Notes: a model not told the origin generated them from the sequence alone. 64,000 bases of DNA from Patella vulgata (GCF_932274485.2 NC_065882.2:81184767-81248766); one strand, 5' to 3'; shown: positions 32,211 through 44,718, counted from the first letter of the stretch. A program made the numbers and translations.

Positions 32211-32605
32211 ACGGGCCCTGCATCTAAACACTAAACTACATAGGGGATTTATACCAAACTAGCAGGATAGTGGAGTAAGGGGGAGTCACGGCCAGACGGA
32301 CTCGGCATCTAAAATCTATTCCGCCAAAAACAGACACCAAACCTACAGAGTGGGATAGTGGAGTAAGGGGAGGTCACGTTAAGACGGGCCTGGCACCTAA
32401 TCACAAACCCCACAAAGATGACATCTACCAAACTAGCAGGATAGTGGAGTAAGGGGGAGTTACGGTCAGACGAACTCGGCACCTAAACACTATTCCGCAA
32501 ATAAAACTGTTACAAAACCCAGAGAGGGGGATAGTGGAGTAAGGGGAGGTCTCGATAAGACGGGCCTGGCACCTAAACACTAACCTCAAACCAGAAGCGG
32601 ACGAG
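32211..32605. repeat. Tandem units from the LINE RNase H end
   Basis: Four to five copies of an 85-115 bp unit with 'gggatagtggagtaagggg' and 'gtcagacgaactcggcacc'. The unit begins inside the last RNase H codons. Confidence 0.85.
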
Positions 32606-33063
32606 ATCATCTACCAAACGATATGTTTTATATTAAATAAAGGGAAGAACTTCCCACTTAACCAAATCCATGGCCTAAGGCCAAATGGAAAGATTGCAAA
32701 ATCATATTCTAAAAAACAGGAATCAGCTTCGGCTCTCCTATGTCTTGTCTGCGATATCACTTATGTGGAAGCAGACGTTAAACACCAAGAACTACTACTA
32801 CCATAATTATCATTAAACAACTTAATACAAGTATATACCATACCATAATTATCATTAAACAATTTGATACAAGTATATACCATACCATTATTATCATTAA
32901 ACAACTTAATAATAAACCATACCATTATTATCATTAAACAACTTACCTTAATACACCTTAACACAAAGTATACACCCTAATTCTTTGAACCCGACTGGAC
33001 GGCCAAGATAATAACGTCTATATGCCGACCGGTTTTTTCGGCCAAGCTTGACGCATTAAGAAT

Positions 33064-33361
33064 TCATTTTCCGTCGTGGTATCCCCATGTCAGTGATACA
33101 GGACGTAGGGCCTGACAAGGACAGCTGTCTAGTTGTTCGGATGGGACGAAAAACTGAGGTCCCTTGTACACATTGGCCTCCGTGTACATATTGGCGTGGA
33201 CGTAAAAGATCCCTTGACAGTTGGAATTCGATATAAGAGTAGGCCGTAGTGCCGCTGTCGGGGCAAAATTTCCCTCATTGCACACTGTATGGCGTATGCC
33301 CGTCTTCATTAACCCAATTCGGAGCAGAACAGCAGGACGTTAAACCCCATTTCATTTCATT
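33064..33361 (+). mobile_element. SINE1 (copy B of 280-577)
   Basis: Same target-site duplication gcattaagaat, so the insertion predates the duplication. Confidence 0.9.
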
Positions 33362-33756
33362 GCATTAAGAATTCCACTCTCAACACGGTCGGGGGAGGGG
33401 GGTGGAGTGGGTGTCATTTACGGTATATATGCCATGGTTCAAAGGGTCACACCTTAATACAAATGCATATCATACCTTAATTCGGCTGTGAGTCTAAATC
33501 AAGAATATCCATTAAATTATACCTATACTCTGACACAATCTGTACCAGGTTATATATCTAATTGTATGTTGAATCTGATCATCTATTTGTTATTGTTACT
33601 GGGTCATCGATCACGTGTTGAAGATTATCTACATTCTCATTGATATTTATTATCGCTGTGTCACTATAACATCGTGTTTGATATAAAATACTCGTGAACA
33701 TTATCCTCATTCGTATCGGCTGTCTATTTTACTTTCATTTTTGCCTATTGTTAGAG

Positions 33757-34018
33757 AGCGGGGTGTGTGCGCGTTAGATCATGAGGTCTGTCATTGGTTC
33801 AAGTGGTGTGGTTTCGATTACCAAGGAGTAGGATCGCCTCTCCAACCTCATAGATTTTCTCCTTGTTTCCTCCCACTGCTAAAGACCTCTACACGCAAGC
33901 CATTTACTGATTATAATTGAATCATATGTTAGTCCTGAAATGACCTAGTTTTTGTCGATTGGACGTTTAATTTTCTCTCTCTCTCTCTCCCTCCTCTCTC
34001 TCTCTCTCTCTCTCTCCC
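33757..34018 (+). mobile_element. SINE2 (copy B of 991-1250)
   Basis: Here 'gaaatgacctagttt' retains the consensus where copy A has gaactag; the TC tail is longer. Confidence 0.85.
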
Positions 34019-34724
34019 CCCCAAGCTACCACTCTATTTGACTTACACATCGCCACAACATATAAAGATTATCACCAAGTATCAACCTCTGATTATCTTG
34101 TACACGTGAAATTTAAAGAATGTTTTATCAACACTAAATAACAAACCTCATCTCTCAACCCTCCGTGTTTCGAGATAAGAGATGGTGCTAGACAAATTAG
34201 AATTCAATATTGATGTTGTTATCTTATCCTAGTGTCCAATATCTAAGACATATTGAATATATAAAATCAGTACAAGTTACGTGTATTCTGATGTTTTGGA
34301 CGCCATTTTTACCACAAGACATTGCGGAAGTAATTAGTAATGGCTGATCCACAAAAGAGTAAATAATAATTTAACAAAAAGAATGTGGAATGGACAAAAC
34401 CGGTGTAAATTGGCTGTCATTGCAATATTTTTTGTTTTTAAATTGAATATAAATCATTTTATATACATGCATATTACATTAATATGTTTCGAATAATAGA
34501 ACCAAGCGCCCTTTAATTTATGGATTGCTATAAGCACAAAAGACCCTAGCTACAATTAAACGTATCGTTAAACTGTGTTTAACGCTACAACTGATACAGT
34601 CTAAGACTCTTTTCGCAAGTTCAAATAGGTTCAAACGCACAATTGTCAACACATATCATTACAGTTTGTATTGAAATAAGTAATTTTATCACAAATAGTG
34701 AAGACTGGACCACTAATTAGACCG

Positions 34725-35461
34725 GGAGCCCAGGGGGGTCAACCTAGCTGAAAAGTGTACCAATTTTCTCCTATATGGTATCAATGTATGCATATCTGGT
34801 ATCATCAGAATGTAAGTCTGCCGGGTTTCTGGTGGTGGGTGTGGTATTCCTTGCCCTAAATGCCACGATAGCTCAAAAGTGTACCATATGAAAATCTTAC
34901 TGCAGTGTACCATTCTACGCATCCTGGCACAATTTTTAATTTTTTGGAGCACAGGAACAGTGCCGACTAATCTATCCTAGTTGGGGGTCGTGTTATTTTG
35001 GGCGTGTCTGTTAGGGGCAACCCACCGCACAAACTGTCTGGCAGTGGTAATTCATGATTCCTGTGGTGGTACTGAACATTTCCAAAGCTGTTTTAGGTGG
35101 TACAGATTTGGGCTAATCTAGCCTAGCTTTGGTCTGGAAATTAGATAACTCTTGTCAGAGATACTCCATCACTACAAATGTCTGGCAATTACACAGCTCT
35201 GTCAGGGGTACCCCACCACTAGAAATGTCTGTCTGAGTGTTTTTGTAATACCTGAAGATGTACGGTACATTGCTGTACGATTTTCATGTGGTACACTTTT
35301 GAGCTAATCTAGACTAGTTGGGGGCATGGCATTTTGGGCGTGGAATACCACACCAACCACCAGAAACCCAGTAGACTTACATTCTGATGATACCAGATAT
35401 ACATTGATATCATATAGGAGAAAATTGGTACACTTTTCAGCTAGGTTACCCCCTGGGCTCC
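34725..35461. mobile_element. Long-TIR DNA element (copy B of 1956-2694)
   Basis: Same inverted repeats and core with a few indels in the G run. Confidence 0.85.
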
Positions 35462-35584
35462 TGCTCTATAATATAGTCCGAGCAGTTTTTCTTTGTGGTA
35501 ATGCGTTCTACATTTTCAAAGCGATGTTTCTTATAATGTGAAAGCCGCCATGACACCAGTCAGTAACTCGCAAATCAGCAAATA

Positions 35585-35810
35585 AATGAAATTAAATGGG
35601 GTTTAACGTCCAACTGTTCTACGCCGACTGGGGTAATGAAGACGGGCAAACGCGCTTTGAGGGAAATTTTGCCCGGACTACTCTTACATCGAATTCAAAC
35701 TTCCAAGGGATCTTTTACCTTCACGCCAATGTGTACACGGGACCTCTGTTTTTCGTCCATTGCCAGGCTCCCTTCCTGAACCACTGACAAGCGGGAACGA
35801 CCCCGAAAAC
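35585..35810 (-). mobile_element. SINE1 fragment (copy B of 2818-3040)
   Basis: Same internal deletions as in copy A. Confidence 0.85.
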
Positions 35811-36314
35811 AAATATGTCTGACTCTTTCACAGGTTTCATTGGTTTCCAATTTAATGGTCGACATCCGGGGGCGCAGCAAGTCAAAAGGATATTACATTG
35901 TCTAGTTCTTCTTGAAATAGATCTCTATCATTGGGAGGGGGGGGGGGGGCGTGTGGTGTTGGTGGCTGGGGGTATATTATATCGCATAAAAACATATTTT
36001 CTCCAATTTCTTTGACTTCTATCCATTTAATCCCTAACTGTGAAACTGTTTAACAATTTCAAACAATTAGGCATACATTTTCTGGCGATCAACTATTAAA
36101 TTATATCTTGACATCATCAGGTGTATGGTTGGATGTTTGGAGAAATTGGCTTGGATCGTTCCTTGTATGATACAATATCAAATGATATTACATTTTCATA
36201 GAGACTTACGGCGGATCGTTTATCGAAATAACTTGTCTTTAGGTCATTTGGGTAGCCTTATTATTCCGGAGAATTTAGGGATCGATTGCGGGGACCCACT
36301 TGTCGAGCGAATCA

Positions 36315-36577
36315 CCGAGAATTGAATTAGAACCTATTTAATTCGCATACTGTTGCTAATCACGGGCTACAGCCACCTAAAAATAAATCACACATTCCAA
36401 GGACATGTTGCCGACAGCCCCGCATGCCTCCGCTGTCATATATTTGAAGATCCCGATCATTGCCTTCTGCGATGTTCCTTACATTCAAATTCACGAACAG
36501 AAACAATAGATAAATTACAACATGATTTTAAAACTATAAACTGCCTTTTATTCGGCTCTACAACCTACAGTCTTTAA
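36315..36577 (+). pseudogene. LINE C-terminal fragment (copy B of 3545-3807)
   Basis: Same knuckle, with one residue change in the following helix (HSNSRTE for HSNARTE). Confidence 0.6.
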
Positions 36578-37311
36578 TCATGTCCACAAGTTTATAGATA
36601 TGTCAAACACATTTTAATCTCGATCAAATAATACTTTATCGTCTATTTTATGTATAATATTGGCTAGTCTCTCTAATGTTGCCTATTAGTTAAAAACCTC
36701 GTACTATGGTTGTATATGTATAATTATTAACTACTATATATACTGTACATTTTCACCAATTTTATTATATTTATATAATATGTATGTGTTTGCCATTTTA
36801 ACTATGTATATACAACCATTTTGCATTAATAATATATATATATATATACAAATTATTTAGGGAGGGTTTTTTTTACATAGACTAAGTCTGTTCCCCCATC
36901 CCATTCAAACAACCTGAATAAAAATATTGTTTTAAAAAAAAGTTAAAAAAAAATAAATCACATTTACCCCCCCCCTCCCTCACATACACACACCACAAAC
37001 TTCAAACTGGTATTAAAATTAACACTATAACATTACTCATTTATTTCAATATACATTATTACAGTTAGAATCGGAAACATCTATCCGGAACATTGACACA
37101 AATAAACCTCTCTTACTTGAGAAACGTTAGATCTTAGAAATTCACAATGTTGATCAGATAAGTGTGGATGTAGAAACTGGTATTAATGAGAGTATTTCCC
37201 GTACACCAGGACCTGTACACCAGGATAGTACGTAAAATGGGAAACCCGTTGATGATTAATGTCGTGTATATATAATTTAACCTCTTGATATTTTCTTCCT
37301 TGTTCGTCATG

Positions 37312-37570
37312 AGGGGGGTTTGGTGGCTTAATGGTTAGCGTGCGCGCGCTGTATCATAAAGTCTGTCATTGAGTCGACTGGCGTGGTTTCGAATCCCCGG
37401 GTGTACGTGACAAGGAGTAGGGTCGCCTGTCCAACCTCGTGGGTTTTCGCCTGGTTCTCCAGTTTCCTCCCACTGCTAAAGACCCCTATGCGCAGGCGAA
37501 TTATTGAAATAAAATTAAACCATATGTTAGTCCCGAAATGACCTAGTTGTGTCGAGTGGACGTTAAACCC

Positions 37571-37607
<37 letters not shown>
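37312..37607 (+). mobile_element. SINE2 (copy B of 4554-4835)
   Basis: Same TSD tgttcgtcatg, longer TC tail. Confidence 0.95.
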
Positions 37608-37608
<1 letters not shown>

Positions 37609-37689
37609 GTTCGTCATGCACGTCAGAACATAATGCAAGAAAGCCAATAGGCCCACACAGCAGGTTTGTCTCAAACAAGCTGTCACTTG

Positions 37690-38265
37690 CTAGGCCCTCC
37701 GTCCTGCATCATTGACAATGGGGAACCAAAACGAAAAATCCCGACGATCTTTCTCGGCTAAACCAGGATCGAGCACGGGACCTCTATGTTAGCAAGGCAG
37801 CGACTTACTAGCTGAACCACCGGGGTTCACCTTATTAAAATGAAGAGACCAGAAGCTCTAGTTGTCATAAATTGTTACAAATAAAAGAGAGGATTGAATG
37901 AAGCTATACCAATCATGTGTGTGTGTGTATAATATCCATGTTGGCACGCCACGGTGGCTCAGTATGTAAGACATAGAAGACTCACTATCCAAGAGATACC
38001 GGGCTCGATCCCGGTGATGGCCACGAAAGGTCCTCGGAATTTGTCGGTGGTGCAGGAAAGGTGGTCTGGAAAGGAAGCGTGTCTAATCCCTTGGATGAAA
38101 ATGAAGTGAAATGAAATGAATAGGGTTTTATGACACGTCACCTGCAACCAAGCTATATTGCACTAAACATGTGGCGAATTTAACGAGACAAATTAACACA
38201 TTATCACAGAAATGTATTCATATATGTAAATAAAAACAAATATCACAGAAAGTATAATTAAAACT
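37690..38265. mobile_element. SINE1 head pieces and element X (copy B)
   Basis: 37690-37829 is an inverse SINE1 head. 37945-38097 is an uninterrupted tRNA-like head (gccacggtggctcagtatg), the empty site of the copy A LINE insertion. 38098-38265 is element X. Confidence 0.8.
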
Positions 38266-38311
38266 AAACATATCAAATCTTTTACATACATCAATATTTA
38301 AAACATAATAT

Positions 38312-38621
38312 TAAATGAAATGGGGTTTAACGTCCTACTGGTTTACTCCGAAATGGGCTAATGAAGACGGGCATACAGTGTGCTACGAGGGAAATTATGC
38401 CCGGACAGCGGTACTACGGCCTACTCTTATATCGAATTCCAACTGTCAAGGGATCCTTTTCGTGCACGTCAATGTGTACACGGGACCTCGGTTTTTCGTC
38501 CCATCCGAATGACTAGACAGCTGTCCTTGTCAGGCCCTGACAAGGGGGAACCACGCCGGAAAATCTGGATGAACTTTCTCGGCCAATGCTAGCGAGCCAG
38601 CGTCTTACCCACCGTGATCCC
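38312..38621 (-). mobile_element. SINE1 (copy B of 6133-6441)
   Basis: Same internal deletion of the B box section. Confidence 0.9.
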
Positions 38622-38659
38622 TTACTAGACAAGGACATATAAAGCATGATAAAAAAATA

Positions 38660-39870
38660 AAATACAGTAATTGCTCTATCTGAAGGAGCTAAATTGCTAA
38701 TATTTGGGACCTAGAAATTGACACAAATGGGTCGCAATTCATATAATAATGTAATATAAATGTATATAAACTGATTTACATTCAATCATTTCAGTTTTAA
38801 CTGTAATTTCTAATCATTTATGTTCGACGAAATACGCCAGAAGTCTCAATCGAATGGCAATCTCTAGCGTCTGGTTATTGCAGTTTACACAGATAGTAGT
38901 TATTGCACATGCCCTCCAGAGAATGGGGGGGGGGGTGGCCTAGTGGTCTAGAGTGCCGCACTTCGACCGCTAGCTGGCCGGTCACCTCAATCGAATGACA
39001 ATCTCTAGCGTCTGGATATTCCAGTCTACAGAGTATTTATTACGCATGCTCTGCAGAAAATGGGGGGTTGGGATGGCCTAGTTTTCTAGAATGCCGCGCT
39101 TCGACCTCTAGCTGGCCGGTCACCTCTGGATTGCGGCTGTGCTTTCCATCCCTGGTGTGAGCGTATGTGGCTTGGAAATAGGGGCGCCTTCTCAACCTCG
39201 TGAGTTTACCCGGTTTCCTCCCACAGGAAAGACCCCTGTGGGTGCGCTGAGATAATACAAATGAAAAATAAGACTTGTCTGCGATATTACCTTCGATGGA
39301 AGCGGACGTTAAACACTAAGAACAACAACAAAAGGCACCGAAACGCATTATGATACACGATTCGTGTATCAGTAGTAAAAAGTTTATTTTGTTTTAAATA
39401 TTCGATATCGGAAGCCCAATCTGATTAAAATACAGATCTAAATTTCATTTCGTTTTTTATACTTTCGATGTCCTACACTACATGAAGGTCTGACCTGTTG
39501 TAATGGGAGGTCGCGACAGGGGTCATACGAGTGGCTTTCTACCCTATGACGTCAGACATTGATTAATCAATCATCGTTGACGTTTCTACGGGTTTCCCCA
39601 TGGTTCCGTGCAGAGTACCTCAAGAACTCGCCGTAACAGACCGTTTCATTGGCTAATTCCTCAACCAGAACGCCTGTTATATAACAACTCTTCCAGATCC
39701 TAGTGCTCTGAAGACAAGTAAAACGAAATTTTGAACTATAAAAAACGAAACGAAATAGGATCTGTGTTTTAATCAGATTGTCAGAATCCCATCTTTTCTC
39801 GGTAAGATCCCAACATCAATGTTGATTTAATTGTATTGAGTTAGAGACTTAGCTACTTTAAATAACATTT
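38660..39870 (+). repeat. Element Z with SINE3 and MITE (copy B)
   Basis: SINE3 at 38924-39331 and MITE at 39417-39780, both at the same sites as in copy A, with the same ~141-bp tandem duplication. Confidence 0.85.
39417..39780 (+). mobile_element. MITE, Mutator-type (copy B of 7236-7599)
   Basis: Almost identical to copy 1, including the decayed 9-bp flanks. Confidence 0.9.
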
Positions 39871-40131
39871 ATCTATGTATTTATATAAATTATGTCTAGT
39901 AGCCAAGAACATATATATCCATACCTTTAATATAATATAAGTAAAGCATGATAAAAGACTAAATACAATAATTACTAGTTAATCTATTGAAGTAGTATTA
40001 ATATTTATACTTATATAAATTATGTTTAGTAAGCAATGGTACATATACCCCCCATTAAAAATAAACTATGTGTCATCTATATACAAACTAAAAATAAAAG
40101 ATCAAGAATTTTGAATATTTTATTTCATCAA

Positions 40132-40285
40132 AAAGGAATGAATGAATGAAATAGAGTTTTATGGCACGTCAGCTCCAACCGGGATATATGGCACCAAACA
40201 TATGGTGAATAGTATAAGACAAATTAAAAGATATCACATAATGTGTTCATGTACACAAATAAAAACAAATATCACAGTATATTAA
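40132..40285 (-). repeat. Element X (copy B of 7968-8118)
   Basis: Same sequence and tail as in copy A. Confidence 0.7.
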
Positions 40286-41004
40286 ATAATTTCAACAAGG
40301 TGGGATATTGATTGCTTTTAATGATTAGTTTACTTTAATGTATTTAATAAACTGGTTAGATCTGTGACAAGGTCATCATTGTGTATTTAAAGAATAACAA
40401 TGTTGGATCTAGGTGGGGGGCACTTGCCATACCCCCCCCCCCCCCCCACAACCCTCATAACATAATACAGTTGCCCCCTTATTATGCATGTGTTACATAT
40501 AAAATCAACTAACGACAGAATGGCGAAACAGTTGCTGTCTATTCTTGTGAGTGTTTGATAGTCAGTTTTAAGACAAACTTGCCTCTCGCATCGCAAATAT
40601 GACAGGATATAGTAATTGTCAGTCATGTTCAGTGACCAATAGCTCGTTATAAAGATAAACGCGCTGACACAATCTTCACACTGTGCTGATATAAACGACT
40701 GTGTTGGTATCAACAATACTGTACTAATTATAAAAGCTGTATACAGTCTTCACACCGTGCTGTTATAAACAGAAAGTTTAAGGTAAATATGATACAAGTA
40801 ATTAATGATATTTGAATTTCAAGGGATCTAAAAAAATAAACCAACATCTCGGTTATTTTGAGACTAAAATATGATATTCTATGGTTATATTGCAATGCGA
40901 AATAGGAAACAACGTTTCATGCTGTTCTTGGAATTCCCGCTGTCATAGATTCCTATACAGTTTGAACCAGTGATCACTCTTGGTTTCATTTTTTTTCCGC
41001 CAAA

Positions 41005-41718
41005 TTTTCATTTTAATTTATTAGCCCTATATTTTCTCCGCCAAAATAAAGAACAAATATCTTTTAGATTTTTTCAGTATTTTCTTTTTACATAAGTACA
41101 TACAATATACATATGATATTACAATTTACAATATTCTACTCTGCTTTGCAGAACCCATTTTTTGAAAGCTTTTCCAACATCTTGGTTAACCACTTTTCCA
41201 TTACTTAGTAACATTAAATTACACAGTGATTAATGTGTAATTAGTACTGTCCGAACGATTATGTAATCTTTCGTTCTTGAACCCCCGCACATGATGAACG
41301 AATATAAAAAAATCAGAAAGTTTTTCTAGGTCTACTCCTGGATTCGCGCTTTGGATATTTTAGTCCCTATTGCTCGAACCTAGGATATTTTAGTTCCTAT
41401 CGCTCGAACCTATGATATTTTAGTGCCTATTGCCCGAGCCCGGGATAAAGGCACTGATTTTATTTTATTAGAATAACTCAATTTACAAACTTTAAATAGT
41501 CTACCAAATGAATTAAAAAAAAATCAATTTTGTCCACGATGAAATACTTTAATTGTTTTTTTTTATGCTCAGTTATCAAATGCACTTTACTTGGTGGTCA
41601 TTTTACTTGATGACCGATGCATGCTCTGACAAACTTTATATCAGATAAAAGTACAAGGTAAATTTCTTGTACAGCAGGGTAAAACAAAAACGACAAGCCC
41701 ATTACCGATTTGAAGCAA
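41005..41718. repeat. Unique flank with 31-bp tandem triplet
   Basis: 41350-41455 holds three units of 'ggatattttagtccctattg' plus 'ctcgaaccta'. The rest is AT-rich and unrecognised. Confidence 0.7.
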
Positions 41719-41812
41719 TCAGGGGATCACGTGGCTAAGTGGGTAAGACGCTGGCTCGCTAGCCTGGAGCAGAACAGTAGGACGTTAAACCCCATTTCAT
41801 TTCATTTTTTGA
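41719..41812 (+). mobile_element. SINE1 reduced to head plus tail
   Basis: tRNA-like head (gatcacgtggctaagtggg) runs straight into 'gcagaacagtaggacgttaa'. About 250 internal bases are gone. Confidence 0.85.
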
Positions 41813-41847
41813 AGCAATCATCTGCAAGTTTCCGATCTTTGCTGGAG

Positions 41848-42100
41848 AATTGGATGGCCGAATGGTTAGCACGTGCGGGCTGTATCATATGATCTGTCAT
41901 TGATTCAACTGGCGTGGTTTTAGTTCCCTGGTTGTACGTGACAAGGAGTAGGGTCGACTGTCCAACCCCGTGTTTTTTCTCCGGGTCCTCCGGTTTCCTC
42001 CCACTGCTAAAGCACCATACGCGCAAGCGAATTATTGAAATAAAATTGAACCATATGTTAGTTCCGAAATGATCTAAGTGGATGTTAAACCTCATTTCTC
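41848..42100 (+). mobile_element. SINE2 copy
   Basis: Head gatggccgaatggttagcac, complete centre, worn end. Confidence 0.9.
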
Positions 42101-42942
42101 ACTGATCTTTGCTACGATCTAAGCATTTGCTCTGTATAGGTGGCCATTGACTCACAATTCTCATGTGAGCCTTTTTGTGTTGTCAGTTCTAAGAATAAAG
42201 GAAAATGTCTGCCAAGGTCTAGGAACGTTAGTTCATAGATGTTCACACGAGTTCCATAATATATTGTAGTGACCGACATTCGAATAGGAACATTTCACTA
42301 CAAGAGAGAGACAGAGTAATGGGATTTAATGTCATCTCTGGCCGAACATACGGTTCAAATTGGAATAACTCTCTTGCGCGGGAGTCTTTTGTACTGGGAT
42401 AAGATTAAATAATAGAGCAGTCGTCTTTACTCCTTGTCACGTACAGCTGAAGGCGAATTTCTGATCAGAACTATTTGTAAATTGCGCAAACTGTTGAATT
42501 GGTTTTACGTCTCCTATAAATAAGCTGTATCGAGAGAAAATAATTCATTCTATGAATGTAATTTCTGGTTTGGAAGTTAGACCTACCCAATACTAGACCG
42601 GCAACTGCACGTCGTAGTATGACAGTCCGCCTAATAGTTTTTCCTGGGTTATTTAATTTCAGTATGCGTAGATTCGGAATCCGGATGATGGCACCCTCGG
42701 AGAAATTGAAATATGCATGATGGTCGCCATGAGGCATTTTCTTTTATTTAGTTGGGTAACATTCGTGACAAATTCCCTCAGACGCCGAATCCAATTGGCT
42801 TGAGTAGCCCTCTGAAAAGTTAAAAATTGAAATATAGGTGTGTAAAATATTGAAGCACTGTGGGAGTGGGGGTTCCGGAAGGTTGCCCCCCCCCCCCCAC
42901 CAACGGACACTAAAACCACCGTGGATGGCGGCATTCTGTGCT
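42101..42942. other. Mixed spacer
   Basis: 42303-42455 is a diverged inverse SINE2. A minus-strand stretch below 42820 has an acceptor-like ttttcag but no recognised product. Confidence 0.45.
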
Positions 42943-43145
42943 ATGTGTGGTGCAGGACAGATGACTTGGCAAGAGGCAACATATAGTCGTTCGGTGGGAC
43001 GAAGCACTGGAGTGTCGTGTACACAGTAGCGCGCACGTAAAATAGCCCTTGGCAGCTGGAGTTTGATATAAGAGTAGGCCGTGCCGTCGCTGTCCGAGCT
43101 AAATGTCCTCCCTAATACACGGTATGGCGTATACCCGTCGCGAAC
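42943..43145 (+). mobile_element. SINE1 middle, diverged
   Basis: From 'ggtgcaggacagatgac' to 'tggcgtatacccgtcg'; both ends lost. Confidence 0.8.
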
Positions 43146-43224
43146 ACCGTTGTGTGGGATGATGGCATGAATCGATTAGGTGTTAGTTTCCGTGTTCGCT
43201 TGTGTACTTTAGAGGTTTCAAGGC

Positions 43225-44635
43225 GCGTCCCAATAGTTAAATAGTTAATCTGAATGTAATTGTTTGTGGACTCTCTACAGGTCACAATTTTTATCCGATT
43301 GCAACGAAACTTGTAATATAGGTTTATCTCCCTACGACCTCGTTTTCATTCGATATTGGCATGTATCGGACCGTAACTTCATGGATTATGGCCCCTTACT
43401 GTACGAAAAATCTCGTTTTTAGCTTGTGGACCTCTAGAGGTCACAATTTTCTTTTGATTTTGATGAAACTTGAAATGTAAGTTTATAACCCAAAGATGCC
43501 GGTTCCTGTCGATATTCGCGCATATCGGAATGTAACTTTCTGAATTATGACCCCTGATTGTACGAAAAATCACGATTATAGCTTGATGTCCCTCTAGAAG
43601 TCACAATTATTATCCGATTTAAAAAAAACCTCTCGGATATATCACCGTTACACCGTAATTTTGATTAAGTTCGAATTTCATGAAAATCTGACCAAAACTG
43701 CCTGACAAAATGGCCGCACCTAGTACGCAAATACATGTAATGTAAACATCTGGTATATCAAGGTTGTAGACCCACTGGAGGTCACAATTTTGATCCGATT
43801 TTGATGAAAATTGAAATGCAAGTATAACCCAAACATTTTGGGTCCTTTCCATATTCGCATATTCGAATAGAAACTTCCTGAATTATGGCCCCTGATTGTA
43901 CGAAAAATCGCGTTTTTAGATTGCGGTCCCTCTAGAGGCCACAATTATTATCCGATTTAAAAAAAACGTTCGAATATATCGCTGTTTCATCGTGATGTTT
44001 GTTGAGTTCGAATTTCATGAAAATTGGGCCAAAACTGCCGCACAAATAGCGCCCCCTCGTACCTAAATATAGCATCTGGTATATCAAGATTGTGGATCCT
44101 CTAGAGGTCAAAATGTTGATCCGATTGTGATCAAAGTTGAAATACTTGTTTATAACCAAAAGATCTTTGTTCCTTTCGATATTCGCCCGTATCGGATCAT
44201 AACTTCCTGATTTATGACCCTTACTTGTACAAAAAATCACGTTTTTAGCTTGCGGTCCATGTAGAGGTCTGAGGTTTTATCCGATTTAAACCAAAACACG
44301 TGAATATATCACCATTACACATTAAGATCTTGGTTCCTTTTGATAATTGCGTATATCCGAACGTAACTTCCTGGATTATGGCCCCTGATTGTTCGAAAAC
44401 TCGCATTTTTAGCTTGCGTATTCTCAAGAGTTCACAATTTTTTTTCCGATTTTAAAAACCGTTTAAATATATCACCATTCCACCATAATGAAGGTTGAAT
44501 TCGAATTTCTGGAAAATCGAAATGAAACTGCCCGACAAAATGGCCACTCTTTGTACGCAAATTGTGTAAAAGTATGCAATACGAAGGTTGTGGACCCTCT
44601 AGAGATCACAATGTTTATCCGATTTTGATGGAGCT
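43225..44635 (+). repeat. PQ repeat array
   Basis: Alternating modules. P: 'ccgattttgatgaaacttga', 'tcctttcgatattcgc', 'cctgaattatggcccctgat', 'tttttagcttgtgg'. Q: 'ccgatttaaaaaaccg', 'tatatcaccgttacac', 'ttcgtgaaaatcgg', 'gacaaaatggccgcc', 'atatcaaggttgtgg'. Each module is ~160-170 bp and starts with 'aggtcacaa'. Non-coding. Confidence 0.9.
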
Positions 44636-44718
44636 GTTTTTATGTGTTTGGGGTGATACGAATTGAATTCGAGATAGTATGTCTAATTCAATTCGTGTCA
44701 CCCCAAACACATAAAAAC
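44636..44718. repeat. 34-bp perfect-but-one hairpin
   Basis: Arms 44636-44669 and 44685-44718 are reverse complements with a single mismatch (stem tip gtttttatgtgtttggggtg), separated by a 15-base loop. It sits at the end of a PQ array. It may be a very small palindromic element or a transcribed hairpin. Confidence 0.9.

Larger units (their letters stand above)
30662..32784 (+). mobile_element. I-like LINE, 5'-truncated
   Basis: Begins abruptly inside the RT region after minisatellite sequence; there is no endonuclease domain or ORF1. It has an RT-RNase H frame, a tandem-repeated 3' section, and a 3' end reading tgtctgcgatatcac, gtggaagcagacgttaaac and an ACTACT-type tail. RT plus RNase H in one ORF places it in the I group of non-LTR elements (I, Nimb, Ingi or relatives). 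Confidence 0.9.
32785..41004. repeat. Direct segmental duplication, copy B
   Basis: Repeats 1-8827 in the same orientation. It lacks the 597-bp LINE insertion, has a 14-bp tandem duplication near 37205 (tacaccagg doubled) and a ~25-bp deletion near 37126 relative to A. Its left edge coincides with the LINE tail. Confidence 0.95.

Noticed and set aside
42471-42820. Minus-strand exon after an acceptor-like ttttcag
   Set aside because: The three frames after the acceptor hit stops or give unrecognised sequence, and no partner exon is visible.
43379-44240. Open frames across the PQ repeat
   Set aside because: They follow the repeat modules in arbitrary frames, with no start context or conserved domain.
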